Shown here: in pieces, positions 5,845-14,976 of the stretch
Position numbering within the stretch: the first letter of the stretch is position 1
How the letters are laid out: each line of letters begins with the position of its first letter
Assembly (NCBI RefSeq): GCF_003353055.1
Contig: NZ_QKWJ01000047.1
Coordinates: 1-57,457 of the forward strand
DNA: 57,457 nucleotides
Direction: 5' to 3'
DNA from: Cupriavidus lacunae
GTDB lineage: Bacteria; Pseudomonadota; Gammaproteobacteria; Burkholderiales; Burkholderiaceae
The notes under the pieces: model-generated
The model's input: the letters and a program-made list of their open reading frames with translations, nothing else
Told to the model about the DNA's origin: nothing
Databases searched by the model: none
Translations under genes and position numbers: made by a program

Positions 5845-7932
5845 TCAGTGCAGCTGCCGGTAGATCTCTTCGGCCAGGCCGCGTGAAATGCCCTCGACGC
5901 TGGCCAACTCATCGATGCTGGCAGCCATCACGCCGCGCAGCCCGCCGAAGCGGGTCAGCAGCTTCTGGCGCCGGCGCGCGCCAATGCCCTCGATCTCTTC
6001 CAGCCGCGAGGTGGTGCGCGTCTTGGCGCGGCGCGCGCGCATGCCGGTGATGGCAAAGCGGTGCGCCTCGTCGCGGATCTGCGCCACCAGCATCAGCGCG
6101 GCGCTGCCCTGCCCCAGCTCCAGCGAGGGGCGGCCATCGGCAAACACCAGCGTCTCCAGGCCGACCTTGCGGCCCTCGCCCTTGGCCACGCCGACCAGCA
6201 GGCCGATATCCAGCCCCAGCTCCTCGAATACCTGCCGCGCCACCTCGACCTGGCCCTTGCCGCCGTCGATCAGCACGATCTGCGGCACCAGGGCCGCGGC
6301 TTCGCCGCCGGCCTCCATGCCGCCGTCCTCCTGGATCTGCTCGACCAGCTTCTGGTAGCGCCGCGTCAGCACCTGGCGCATGGCCGCGTAGTCATCGCCG
6401 GGAATGATGTCCTGGATGTTGTAGCGACGGTATTCGCTGTTCTGCATGTCATGGTGGTGGTACACCACGCACGACGCCTGGGTGGCCTCGCCGGCGGTAT
6501 GGCTGATGTCGAAGCATTCCACGCGCAGCAGCGCCAGGTCCTCCAGGTCCAGCCCGATGGTTTCGGCCAGCGCGCGCGTGCGGGCTTCGTGGCTGCCCTG
6601 CTCGGCCAGGCGGCGCGACAGCGCCAGCGCCGCGCCCTGCTGCGCCATCTCCAGCCAGACCTTGCGCTGGCCCTGGGGCTGGCGCACCAGCGTGACCTTG
6701 CGTCCGGCGTGCAGCGTCAGCGCCTCGAGCACCGTGGCATCGTCCAGCGCATGGCTGACGACGATGATGGGCGGCGCCGGCTGCTCCAGGTAATGCTGCA
6801 CCATGAAGGCCGACAGCACGCGCGTGGCGATACGGTCGACGGTCAGCGGCGGCGCGGCTTGGGCGCTGTCCGCCCCCTCCGCACCGTCATCCGCGCGTTC
6901 ATCGGCATCCTCGACGATCATCGCCGCTTCGTCGGCATGCGCCGGGAAGTACGCCTTGTCGCCCAGATGCCGGCTGCCGCGCACCATGGCCAGGTTGACG
7001 CAGGCGCGCCCGCCCTCCACGGCGACGGCCAGCACGTCGATGTCGCGCGCCTGCCCGCCCACCTCTTCCACCGCCTGGCGCTTGAGCACGGTCGACAGCG
7101 CCGCGATCTGGTCGCGCACCGCCGCAGCCTGCTCGAATTCCAGCCGCCCGGCGTGCTGCTCCATCTTGCCCTGCAGGCCCTCCAGCACCTCGGTCTGGCG
7201 GCCTTGCAGGAAGCGCGCCGCGTTAGTGACATCGCGCGCGTAGTCCTCTTCGCTGATGGCGTTGACGCACGGCCCGGTGCAACGATGGATCTGGTGCAGC
7301 AGGCACGGCCGCGTGCGGTTGTTGAAGACGGTGTCCTCGCAGGTGCGCAGCTGGAACACCTTCTGCAGGATCTGCATGCTCTCGCGCACGGCATAGGCGC
7401 TCGGGAACGGCCCGAAATACTGGTGCTTGCGGTCGGTGGCGCCGCGGTAGTACGCCATGCGCGGAAAGCGGTGCCCGGTCAGCTTGAGGAACGGGTACGA
7501 CTTGTCGTCACGGAACAGGATGTTGTAGCGCGGCGCCAGCGCCTTGATCAGGTTGTTCTCGAGCAGCAGCGCCTCGGCCTCGGTGCGCACCACCGTGGTG
7601 TCGATGCGGGCAATGCGCGCCACCATCATCGCAATGCGCGGCGATAGCTGGGTCTTGTTGAAATAGCTCGATACCCGCTTCTTCAGGTCGCGCGCCTTGC
7701 CCACGTACAGCACATTGCCGTTGGCGTCGAAATAGCGGTATACACCGGGCAGGCCCGGCAGACGGGAGATGACCGGGCGGGCGTCAAACGGTTCGGCCGG
7801 CGCATCGGCGGCCAGCGCATCGGGCTGCTTGTCGGCCGGCTTATCGGCGGGCACGTCGGCGGGCACGTCGGCATGCGCCTCGGCCGGTACCTCGTCGGCG
7901 GGATTCGGGGAATCGGGTTGCTGCTCTGACAT
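5845..7932 (-). CDS. uvrC: UvrABC excinuclease subunit C
   Basis: 695 residues against about 610 in E. coli. UvrC makes both incisions around bulky DNA lesions in the UvrB-DNA complex. Visible parts: GIY-YIG nuclease (GVYRYFDANG...YVGKARDL, about residues 63-83), a UvrB-binding UVR motif (RLEFEQAAAVRDQI), the RNase H-like 3' nuclease motif VLIDGGKGQ, and a C-terminal helix-hairpin-helix. The extra length is an N-terminal low-complexity, acidic Pro/Ala/Asp stretch (residues 10-48, ADVPADVPADKPADK) and an acidic insert before the RNase H-like half. Start at the ATG at 7932, divergent from earP. Confidence 0.94.
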   Translation of the reverse strand: MSEQQPDSPNPADEVPAEAHADVPADVPADKPADKQPDALAADAPAEPFDARPVISRLPGLPGVYRYFDANGNVLYVGKARDLKKRVSSYFNKTQLSPRIAMMVARIARIDTTVVRTEAEALLLENNLIKALAPRYNILFRDDKSYPFLKLTGHRFPRMAYYRGATDRKHQYFGPFPSAYAVRESMQILQKVFQLRTCEDTVFNNRTRPCLLHQIHRCTGPCVNAISEEDYARDVTNAARFLQGRQTEVLEGLQGKMEQHAGRLEFEQAAAVRDQIAALSTVLKRQAVEEVGGQARDIDVLAVAVEGGRACVNLAMVRGSRHLGDKAYFPAHADEAAMIVEDADERADDGAEGADSAQAAPPLTVDRIATRVLSAFMVQHYLEQPAPPIIVVSHALDDATVLEALTLHAGRKVTLVRQPQGQRKVWLEMAQQGAALALSRRLAEQGSHEARTRALAETIGLDLEDLALLRVECFDISHTAGEATQASCVVYHHHDMQNSEYRRYNIQDIIPGDDYAAMRQVLTRRYQKLVEQIQEDGGMEAGGEAAALVPQIVLIDGGKGQVEVARQVFEELGLDIGLLVGVAKGEGRKVGLETLVFADGRPSLELGQGSAALMLVAQIRDEAHRFAITGMRARRAKTRTTSRLEEIEGIGARRRQKLLTRFGGLRGVMAASIDELASVEGISRGLAEEIYRQLH

Positions 7933-8052
7933 GTGGGGACGGTGACCGCTGCGGGCCAGCGCGCACCAAAGCGGCGTGGCCTCTAAAATCGCAAGTTTAG
8001 AGCAATTCCGCGGACGCCCTGCCCGCGCCCCCCCACACCCTACCGCACACAC

Positions 8053-9204
8053 ATGCCTATCCGCTCCTGGGACATCTTCTGCACCGTGATCGACAACTTC
8101 GGCGACATCGGCGTCTGCTGGCGGCTGGCCCGCCAGCTGGCGCAGGAGCACGGGCACGCGGTGCGGCTATGGGTCGATGACCTGGCAAGCTTCGCCCGCC
8201 TGGCGCCGGAGCTCGATCCCAGCGCCGCCGTGCAGCACCTGGCCGGCGTCGAGATCCGCCCGTGGCAGCCCGGCGCACGGGACAGCACCGGCGACGCCAC
8301 GCCCCACGACGCCGTCATCGAAGCCTTTGCCTGCCACCTGCCGCAGGCCTTCCTCGACCGCATGGCGGCGCGCCAGCCCAAACCCGCCTGGATCAACCTG
8401 GAATACCTGAGCGCCGAGCCCTGGGTGCGCGAACACCACGCGATGCCCTCACCCCATCCGCGGTTGCCGCTGGTCAAGCACTTCTTCTTCCCCGGTTTCG
8501 AGCCCGGCACCGGCGGCCTGCTGCGTGAATCGATGCTGGGCGGGCAACGCCAGGCGTTCCTGAGCGGTGCGGCAGCGCAGGCGGCCCTGTGGCACCGGCT
8601 TGGCGTGACACCACGGCCCGATGCGCTGCGCGTGAGCCTGTTCGCCTACCGCAACCCCGCCCTGCCGGCGCTGCTGGAACAATGGCGCGCCGGCGGCGAG
8701 GCCATCCACTGCCTCGTCCCCGCCGGCCTGGCCGCCAGCCAGGTGGCGGAATGGCTGGGCGTCCCGCTGCAGCCTGGCGCGCCGGTGGAACGCGGCAGCC
8801 TGTGCGCGCAGGCCATCCCCTTCGTGAGGCAAGAGCACTATGACGAGCTGCTGTGGGCCTGCGACCTCAATTTCGTGCGCGGCGAGGATTCCTTCGTGCG
8901 CGCGCAATGGGCAGCGCGGCCGCTGGTCTGGCACATCTACCCCCAGGACGACGCCGCGCACCGGGTCAAGCTGGACGCCTGGCTCGACCTGTTCGGCCAG
9001 GGCGGGGTGGCCCCGGAGGCAGCGGCCGCGCTGACGGATTTCTGGCACGCCTGGAACGGCTACGGCAACGCCGTGAACTGGCCGCGCCTGCGTGCGCAGC
9101 TGCCGGCACTAGCGGCAATCGCGCCGCGCTGGGAGCGGCGTTTGCAGCACCCCGGCGACCTTGCCGCCAACCTGGTGGCGTTTTGCGAAAATCAGGTAAA
9201 ATAA
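8053..9204 (+). CDS. earP: EF-P arginine rhamnosyltransferase EarP
   Basis: 383 residues, the usual family length. EarP transfers rhamnose from dTDP-rhamnose to Arg32 of elongation factor P, which lets EF-P rescue ribosomes stalled at polyproline. The N-terminus has the family motif DIFCTVIDNFGDIGVCWRLA with the conserved Asp14 and Asp18, and the nucleotide-sugar motif FVRGEDSFVRAQWA begins near residue 274 (Glu278, Asp279). The substrate gene efp follows 205 bases downstream on the same strand, the standard pairing. Rhamnose donor genes are not in this window. Confidence 0.95.
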   Translation: MPIRSWDIFCTVIDNFGDIGVCWRLARQLAQEHGHAVRLWVDDLASFARLAPELDPSAAVQHLAGVEIRPWQPGARDSTGDATPHDAVIEAFACHLPQAFLDRMAARQPKPAWINLEYLSAEPWVREHHAMPSPHPRLPLVKHFFFPGFEPGTGGLLRESMLGGQRQAFLSGAAAQAALWHRLGVTPRPDALRVSLFAYRNPALPALLEQWRAGGEAIHCLVPAGLAASQVAEWLGVPLQPGAPVERGSLCAQAIPFVRQEHYDELLWACDLNFVRGEDSFVRAQWAARPLVWHIYPQDDAAHRVKLDAWLDLFGQGGVAPEAAAALTDFWHAWNGYGNAVNWPRLRAQLPALAAIAPRWERRLQHPGDLAANLVAFCENQVK

Positions 9205-9409
9205 CCGGTTGATCCAAATGGCGACCGGGCCGGAAAACCAGGGTCTTGTCCTGGCGTTGATGCAACGCCGGGCAAAGGCCTGAAAGCAAGCTGGGCACGG
9301 GGTCGCGAGCGCGTGGATCCTGGCTCTCGCGGGCTTACCGCGGGAACGCCGGCAGCGCGCCTTCGCCATTCCAAATTCCTAGACTTTATTTTTCAGGAAA
9401 TCAGTTCAG

Positions 9410-9970
9410 ATGAAAATCGCACAGGAACTCCGCGTCGGTAACGTGTTCATGATCGGCGGCGATCCGATGGTCGTGCAGAAGGCCGAATACAACAAGTCGG
9501 GCCGCAACGCCGCTGTGGTCAAGATGAAGTACAAGAACCTGCTGACGGACGCACCGGGCGAGTCGGTGTTCAAGGCCGACGACAAGTTCGAAGTGGTGGT
9601 GCTCGAGCGCCGCGAATGCACCTACTCGTACTTCGCTGACCCGATGTACGTGTTCATGGACACCGAATACAACCAGTACGAAGTCGAGAAGGACAGCATG
9701 GGTGACTCGCTGAACTACCTCGAGGACGGCATGAACGTCGAAGTGGTGTTCTACAACGACAAGGCCATCTCGGTCGAAATGCCGACCACGCTGGTCCGTG
9801 AGATCGTCTACACCGAGCCGGCCGTCAAGGGCGACACCTCGTCGGGCAAGGTGCTCAAGGGCGCAAAGATCAACACCGGCTTCGAGCTGCAAGTGCCGCT
9901 GTTCTGCAACATCGGCGACAAGATCGAAATCGACACCCGCACCGGCGAATACCGCAGCCGCGCCAACTAA
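9410..9970 (+). CDS. efp: translation elongation factor P
   Basis: 186 residues with the three EF-P beta-barrel domains. EF-P binds between the P and E sites and promotes peptide-bond formation at consecutive prolines. The tip loop is KSGRNAAV with Arg32, the residue modified by EarP, instead of the Lys seen in lysylated types; this fits the upstream earP gene. AGGAAA lies 11 bases before the ATG. Between earP and efp is a 205-base spacer with a hairpin (GGCGTTG-ATG-CAACGCC, 9254-9270), so efp may have its own promoter or processed leader. A strong terminator follows. Confidence 0.97.
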   Translation: MKIAQELRVGNVFMIGGDPMVVQKAEYNKSGRNAAVVKMKYKNLLTDAPGESVFKADDKFEVVVLERRECTYSYFADPMYVFMDTEYNQYEVEKDSMGDSLNYLEDGMNVEVVFYNDKAISVEMPTTLVREIVYTEPAVKGDTSSGKVLKGAKINTGFELQVPLFCNIGDKIEIDTRTGEYRSRAN

Positions 9971-10010
9971 GGCGCTTGCTTCGCCCCGCTTCAGCGCGGG
10001 GCCGGTCAAT

Positions 10011-10038
10011 AAAAATGGCAGCCTCGGCTGCCATTTTT
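10011..10038. terminator. bidirectional terminator between efp and nagZ
   Basis: AAAAATGGCAG / CTGCCATTTTT, eleven-base-pair stem with a six-base loop. A-run left and T-run right allow it to end both efp (plus) and nagZ (minus). A smaller GC hairpin (CCCCGC-TTCA-GCGGGG region, 9983-10002) precedes it. Confidence 0.9.
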
Positions 10039-10057
10039 GTTTCTGCACGAGACCCGG

Positions 10058-11125
10058 TCAGGCGATCAGGTCGTGCTCCTTCAGCGTGCGCAGCGCGGCG
10101 CGGTACTCGCCTTCCTGGTGCAGCTTGTTCCAGTCCAGCGGCTTCCTGCGCGCGAACAGCTTGCGGATGCGGCGCTGCGAGGTCTTGTCGATGCCCGTGT
10201 CCAGCTCGGTCAGCAACTGGTCGGCGCGGTCCGGATGGTTGCAGATCAGCACCATGTCGCAGCCCGCGCTCAGCGCGGCACGCGCGGCCTCGGTGACGTT
10301 GCCGGCCACGCTGGCGCCTTCCATGCTGAGGTCGTCGCTGAAGATCACGCCCTCGAAGCCCAGTTGCGCGCGTAGCACGTCCTGCAGCCAGTAGCGCGAG
10401 AAGCCGGCCGGGTTCGGGTCGACCTTGGGGTAGATCACGTGCGCCGGCATCACCGACGACAGCGACAGCCCCAGCCATTCGTACGGGCGCGCATCCTGGC
10501 CGAGAATCTGGTCCAGCGGGCGCTCGTCGACCGGGATCGCCACGTGCGAATCGGCCTCGACATAGCCGTGGCCGGGGAAATGCTTGCCGCAGTTGCTCAT
10601 GCCCGCCAGCAGCAGGCCGTGGTTCAGGTGGCCGGCCAGCATCGACACCACGCGCGGGTCGGCGTGGAAGGCGCGGTCGCCGATCACGGCACTGCGCCCA
10701 TAGTCCAGGTCCAGCACCGGGGTGAAGCTCAGGTCGATGTCGCAGGCGCGCAGCTCGGCGGCCAGCACGTAGCCGCAGGCGACAGCCGCCTTGGTCGCGG
10801 CCAGCACGTCGCGCTCCCACAGCTCGCCCAGGCGGTGCATCGCCGGCAGGTGGGTGAAGCCGTCGGTCTTGCAGCGCTGCACGCGCCCGCCTTCATGGTC
10901 GATGCAGATCAGCACGTCGTCGCGCACCGCGCGGATTGCGCGCGTCAGCGCCTGCAGTTGCGCGCGCGACTCGAAATTGCGCGCGAACAGGATCACGCCG
11001 CCGGTCAGCGGATGCGCGATGCGGCGCGCGTCCTCCGCGTCGAGCTGCTTGCCGGCGACGTCGAGGACCACCGGGCCCGGCCGCTTGCCGGAATTCTTCT
11101 TGGACATGGAAGTGGTTGGATTCAC
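10058..11125 (-). CDS. nagZ: beta-N-acetylhexosaminidase NagZ
   Basis: 355 residues, glycoside hydrolase family 3, cytoplasmic. It removes GlcNAc from anhydromuropeptides during peptidoglycan recycling. Key motifs: IDHEGGRVQR (75-84), KHFPGHG (181-187), DSH loop (192-194), and SDDLSMEGA (263-271) holding the nucleophilic Asp. The GTG at 11125 overlaps the acpS stop as GTGA, which suggests coupled translation; an ATG six codons later (11107) is the alternative start. Neither has a clear ribosome site. Last gene of the long minus-strand array; family proteins are about 340 residues. Confidence 0.93.
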   Translation of the reverse strand: MNPTTSMSKKNSGKRPGPVVLDVAGKQLDAEDARRIAHPLTGGVILFARNFESRAQLQALTRAIRAVRDDVLICIDHEGGRVQRCKTDGFTHLPAMHRLGELWERDVLAATKAAVACGYVLAAELRACDIDLSFTPVLDLDYGRSAVIGDRAFHADPRVVSMLAGHLNHGLLLAGMSNCGKHFPGHGYVEADSHVAIPVDERPLDQILGQDARPYEWLGLSLSSVMPAHVIYPKVDPNPAGFSRYWLQDVLRAQLGFEGVIFSDDLSMEGASVAGNVTEAARAALSAGCDMVLICNHPDRADQLLTELDTGIDKTSQRRIRKLFARRKPLDWNKLHQEGEYRAALRTLKEHDLIA

Positions 11126-11544
11126 AAAGCTGTAGGTTGGGACGCCGCCCCGCCCGTGCGCTCGGCAATGGCGAAGGCGACTGCGTAATCATGTTCGTCA
11201 CTGACACTGACCCGCACGGCGAGCCCGCGTTCCGCCAGCCATGCAGCCAGTTCGCCATGGCATACCGGTGTCGGCTCGCCCGACGGCAGGTTCATCAGTT
11301 CCATGGCGCGCCACGTCATCGGCCAGCGCATACCCAGGCCGATGGCCTTGGAGAACGCTTCCTTGGCGGCGAAGCGCGTGGCCAGGAAGGCCAGGCCGCG
11401 CTTTTCGGAACGCGCCTTGCGGGCGTGGTACTTGGCCAGTTCATCCGGGCCCAGCACCTTCTCGGCAAAGCGGCCGTTGGTGCGTTCCATCACGCCCTGC
11501 ACGCGGGCGATCTGGATGATGTCGGTGCCGACGCCGTAGATCAC
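11122..11544 (-). CDS. acpS: holo-[acyl-carrier-protein] synthase
   Basis: 140 residues. Transfers 4'-phosphopantetheine from CoA to the serine of acyl carrier protein (acpP lies upstream in the same array, at 24840-25079). Motifs: GVGTDIIQIARV with the metal-binding Asp8, and FAAKEAFSKAIG with the second metal ligand Glu. Start is a GTG that overlaps the pdxJ stop by four bases; its own stop overlaps the nagZ GTG. pdxJ-acpS adjacency is common in proteobacteria. Confidence 0.95.
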   Translation of the reverse strand: MIYGVGTDIIQIARVQGVMERTNGRFAEKVLGPDELAKYHARKARSEKRGLAFLATRFAAKEAFSKAIGLGMRWPMTWRAMELMNLPSGEPTPVCHGELAAWLAERGLAVRVSVSDEHDYAVAFAIAERTGGAASQPTAL

Positions 11545-12323
11545 GCCGGGGTGCCCCCGGCAGGATATTGCGTGCCCAGGCGCGCGGCGACCATGATGGC
11601 CTTCATCTCGCGCACCGCGTTCTCCCAGCCCGCGAACACCGCATGCGCGACGATCGCGTGGCCGATGTTCAGCTCCTTGATGCCGGGCAGCGCGGCAATC
11701 GGCTGCACGTTGGTGTAGTGCAGGCCGTGGCCAGCGTTGACCACCAGCCCGTGCTTCTGGCCGGCATCGACGCCATCGGCGATGCGGCGGAACTCGATCG
11801 CCTGCTCATCGGGCGTATGCGCATCGGCGTAGCGGCCGGTATGCAGCTCGATCACCGGCGCGCCGCACGCGGCCGCGGCGGCGATCTGGCCGGCATCGGC
11901 ATCGATGAACAGCGACACGCGGATGCCCGCACCGGCCAGCTGCGCGCACGCCGCCTTGACCTGCTCGAAGCGCCCGGCCACATCCAGGCCGCCCTCGGTG
12001 GTCACTTCCTCGCGGCGCTCCGGCACCAGGCACACGTCCTGCGGGCGGATCTCGCAGGCGATGTCGAGCATTTCCTGCGTGATCGCGCATTCCAGGTTCA
12101 TGCGCGTGGCCAGTTGCGGACGCAGCGCGCGCACGTCGGCATCGCGGATATGGCGGCGGTCTTCGCGCAGGTGCAGCGTGATCAGGTCGGCGCCGGCCTG
12201 TTCCGCCAGCAGCGCGGCACGGATGGGATCGGGATACACGGTGCCGCGCGCATTGCGCAGCGTGGCGACGTGGTCGATATTGACGCCAAGGTCGATGACG
12301 CCCGGATTTGCGTGGAAGATCAT
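11541..12323 (-). CDS. pdxJ: pyridoxine 5'-phosphate synthase
   Basis: 260 residues, TIM barrel. Condenses 1-deoxy-D-xylulose 5-phosphate with 3-amino-2-oxopropyl phosphate in the last step of DXP-dependent vitamin B6 synthesis. Typical motifs: GVNIDHVATLRNARG near the N-terminus, LREDRRHI, NLECAITQEML, LVPERREEVTTEGGLD, and VNAGHGLHYTNV. Overlaps acpS by four bases and follows recO by 39 bases. Confidence 0.96.
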   Translation of the reverse strand: MIFHANPGVIDLGVNIDHVATLRNARGTVYPDPIRAALLAEQAGADLITLHLREDRRHIRDADVRALRPQLATRMNLECAITQEMLDIACEIRPQDVCLVPERREEVTTEGGLDVAGRFEQVKAACAQLAGAGIRVSLFIDADAGQIAAAAACGAPVIELHTGRYADAHTPDEQAIEFRRIADGVDAGQKHGLVVNAGHGLHYTNVQPIAALPGIKELNIGHAIVAHAVFAGWENAVREMKAIMVAARLGTQYPAGGTPA

Positions 12324-12362
12324 GCGAGCAGGAGCAGGAGTAAGTCGGAGGGTTCTAGTCGG

Positions 12363-13250
12363 TCAGAGATACTGCAGGTCGATCAGTATCTGGCGCGTCT
12401 TCAGCGGCGCGCCTTGCAGATAATAATGCAGCAGGAAACGCATCAGCGCGCGGCTTTGCGCGGCGGTCTGCGCGCGGCTGTAGTCGTCCTGCGCCATGTC
12501 CAGCAGCGTCTGGCCCGACACTACCGGCCACGAAGAGGGGTCGCTCGGCTGCGCGCGGCGCACGCCGCGCTCGGGCTGGTAGACATAGTCCAGGCCGGGC
12601 AGGACCCGCTCGCCGGTGCTCAGGCACTGGTCGAAGGCCACCGCGAAGCCGGTTTCCTGCAGCAGCACGCGTTCAAAGCCGCGCAGCACCAGCCCGGCTT
12701 GCTCGCCGTGCGCCAGCCGCGTCAGCGTTGTCAGGTAATGGCGGAACAAGGCCGGATGCGCGTCCTCGCGCGGGCAGAAGCGCATCAGCAGCTCGTTCAG
12801 GTAGAACGCCGACAGCAGCGCATCGCCGGCCAGCGGCGGCATGCCGCCGACCCACTCGGCCTTGGTCAGGGTCTTGACCTCGCCGCGCCCGCTCCATGAC
12901 ACCGACACCGGATGGAAGTGCTGCAGCACAGCGCGCAACGCCGAGTGCGGGCGCTTGGCCCCCTTGGCCACCATCGAGATGCGGCCGTAGTCGCGCGTGA
13001 ACAGGTCCAGGATCAGGCTGGTCTCGCGATACGGCCAGGCGTGCAGCACGAAGCCCGGCTGTTCGGCCACGCGCGATTCGGGGCGCGCCGGCACGATGCG
13101 CATGGCGCGGTCCATCATCGCCCGCGCAGCGGCGTCGGCCATGCCGGGCAGCGCCCTGCTGTCGAGCAGTTCGGCGGCCTCGTCGACCACGGGGTCGGCG
13201 CGGCGGGCGCGGGGCGCCGGCACGCGTGCGATATCAGCCGTCTTGCTCAC
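12363..13250 (-). CDS. recO: DNA repair protein RecO
   Basis: 295 residues, longer than the usual 240 because of about 50 extra N-terminal residues rich in Ala and Arg. RecO helps load RecA onto SSB-coated single-stranded DNA with RecR. The OB-fold start is clear: QPGFVLHAWPYRETSLILDL and GRISMVAKGAKRP. The C-terminal alpha-helical domain lacks the zinc-finger cysteines seen in some RecO proteins. The GTG at 13250 gives the longest frame and has GGCGAG eight bases before; a start nearer MRIVPARPE is possible. Follows era by 19 bases. Confidence 0.93.
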   Translation of the reverse strand: MSKTADIARVPAPRARRADPVVDEAAELLDSRALPGMADAAARAMMDRAMRIVPARPESRVAEQPGFVLHAWPYRETSLILDLFTRDYGRISMVAKGAKRPHSALRAVLQHFHPVSVSWSGRGEVKTLTKAEWVGGMPPLAGDALLSAFYLNELLMRFCPREDAHPALFRHYLTTLTRLAHGEQAGLVLRGFERVLLQETGFAVAFDQCLSTGERVLPGLDYVYQPERGVRRAQPSDPSSWPVVSGQTLLDMAQDDYSRAQTAAQSRALMRFLLHYYLQGAPLKTRQILIDLQYL

Positions 13251-13269
13251 CGGTGGCTCGCCTTTTTGC

Positions 13270-14208
13270 TCACTCGTAGCCGTACGCGCGCAACCCTGCT
13301 TCGTTGTCGGCCCAGCCGCTCTTCACCTTGATCCACATTTCCAGATAGACCTTGCCGTCGAACAGTCTTTCCATGTCCAGGCGCGCCTCGGTGGAGATCT
13401 GCTTGAGCTTGGCACCCTTGTTGCCGATGATCATGGCCTTGTGCGCATCGCGCTCGACCAGGATGGTGGCAAAGACGCGGCGCAGGCGGCCTTCGGTCTC
13501 GAACTTGTCGATGATCACGGTGCTGGTGTACGGGAGTTCGTCGCCGGTCCAGCGGAACACCTTCTCGCGGATGATCTCCGAGGCCAGGAAGCGCTCGCTG
13601 CGGTCGGTCATGGCGTCGGCGTCGTACATCGGCTCGCCTTCCGGCAGGTAGGGACGGATGATCTCGAACAGGCGCGCGATATGGTCACGGGTCTTGGCCG
13701 TCATCGGCACCACTTCGCGGAACGGGAACTGCTGCCCCATCTTTTCCAGGAAGGGCATCATCACTTCCGAGCGATTCTCGCCATTGACGCGGTCCAGCTT
13801 GTTGGCGATCAGCAGTACCGGCGTGTTCTTGGGCAGCAGCGACAGCACCTTCTCGTCGTCGGCGCCGTAGTAGCCGGCCTCGACCACGAACAGCACCAGG
13901 TCCACCGACGACAGCGTGGACGTGACCGCGCGGTTCAGCGAACGGTTCAGCGCGCTGGCGTGGCGGGTCTGGAAACCCGGCGTGTCGACGAACACATACT
14001 GCGCGTCATCCGTGGTCTGAATGCCGACGATGCGATGCCGCGTGGTCTGCGCCTTGCGCGAGGTGATACTGATCTTCTGGCCGACCAGCGCGTTCATCAG
14101 CGTGGACTTGCCCACGTTGGGGCGGCCGACGATGGCCACGGTGCCGCAGCGGAACGCCGCGGCCGGGGTATCCGCCGCGTCTTGCTGCGGATGGGTAGAT
14201 TCGGTCAT
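13270..14208 (-). CDS. era: GTPase Era
   Basis: 312 residues. GTP-binding protein for 16S rRNA maturation and 30S assembly. The GTPase motifs are GRPNVGKST (G1), DTPGFQT (G3) and NKLDRVNG (G4). The C-terminal KH RNA-binding domain has the motif IVERDAHKAMIIGNKGAKLK. Its ATG overlaps the rnc stop as ATGA, so the two are probably translated together, as rnc-era pairs are in many bacteria. Confidence 0.97.
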   Translation of the reverse strand: MTESTHPQQDAADTPAAAFRCGTVAIVGRPNVGKSTLMNALVGQKISITSRKAQTTRHRIVGIQTTDDAQYVFVDTPGFQTRHASALNRSLNRAVTSTLSSVDLVLFVVEAGYYGADDEKVLSLLPKNTPVLLIANKLDRVNGENRSEVMMPFLEKMGQQFPFREVVPMTAKTRDHIARLFEIIRPYLPEGEPMYDADAMTDRSERFLASEIIREKVFRWTGDELPYTSTVIIDKFETEGRLRRVFATILVERDAHKAMIIGNKGAKLKQISTEARLDMERLFDGKVYLEMWIKVKSGWADNEAGLRAYGYE

Positions 14209-14975
14209 TCCTTCAACCTGAGAGACAGCTGTGGGTCTTGCGGCACGGGTTGCTTGCGGGTCTTTCCGGTACGCTCGGCGCGGCTGCGCTTGAGCAGCTG
14301 CGGCACCAGCTTCTGGACTTCGTCCAGGGCCAGCTTGGCGGCGGCCTGCTCGGCGGCGCGCCGCGAGGCGCCGGTGCCGAACACCCGGACTTCCAGTTTA
14401 GGCACCGTGCACTCGACTTCAAACTGTTGGCTGTGCGCGGCCCCGTGTGTGGCGATTACGTTATATTGCGGCAGGGCAATCTTGTGGCCCTGCAGGTATT
14501 CCTGCAGCAGGGTCTTGGCGTCCTTGCCCAGCGTGCGCGGATCGACCTGCTCCAGGATCGGGATATAGAGCTTGCGGATCAGCGCGCGCGCGGCATCGAA
14601 GCCGGCGTCCAGGAACACCGCGCCGACGATGGCTTCGAGCGCATCGGCCAGGATCGACGGGCGGCGAAAGCCCCCGCTCTTCAGTTCGCCCTCGCCCAGG
14701 CGCAGGGTGTCGGACAACTGCAGCATCTGGGCAATCTCATACAGTGCCTGCTGCTTGACCAGGTTGGCCCGCACGCGCGACAGGTCACCCTCGTCGAGCT
14801 TGCCGAACATGCCATAGAGCATGTCCGCCACGGCGCAGTTGAGCACCGAATCGCCCAGGAATTCAAGGCGTTCGTTGTGCTGGGCGCTGTGGCTGCGGTG
14901 CGTCAGCGCCTGTTGCAGCAATTCGGGCTTGCTGAATCGGTAGCCGAGTCGTTGCTGCAAGGCGTCGAGGTTCAT
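14205..14975 (-). CDS. rnc: ribonuclease III
   Basis: 256 residues. Double-strand RNA endonuclease for rRNA and mRNA processing. Signature NERLEFLGDSVLN near residues 34-46 holds the catalytic acids; a second acidic motif is DALEAIVGAVFLDAG. A double-stranded RNA-binding domain follows (TLLQEYLQGHKIALPQYNV). The C-terminus has an extra basic Lys/Arg/Gln tail of about 30 residues. One base separates it from the DUF4845 gene upstream. Confidence 0.97.
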   Translation of the reverse strand: MNLDALQQRLGYRFSKPELLQQALTHRSHSAQHNERLEFLGDSVLNCAVADMLYGMFGKLDEGDLSRVRANLVKQQALYEIAQMLQLSDTLRLGEGELKSGGFRRPSILADALEAIVGAVFLDAGFDAARALIRKLYIPILEQVDPRTLGKDAKTLLQEYLQGHKIALPQYNVIATHGAAHSQQFEVECTVPKLEVRVFGTGASRRAAEQAAAKLALDEVQKLVPQLLKRSRAERTGKTRKQPVPQDPQLSLRLKE

Positions 14976-14976
14976 A

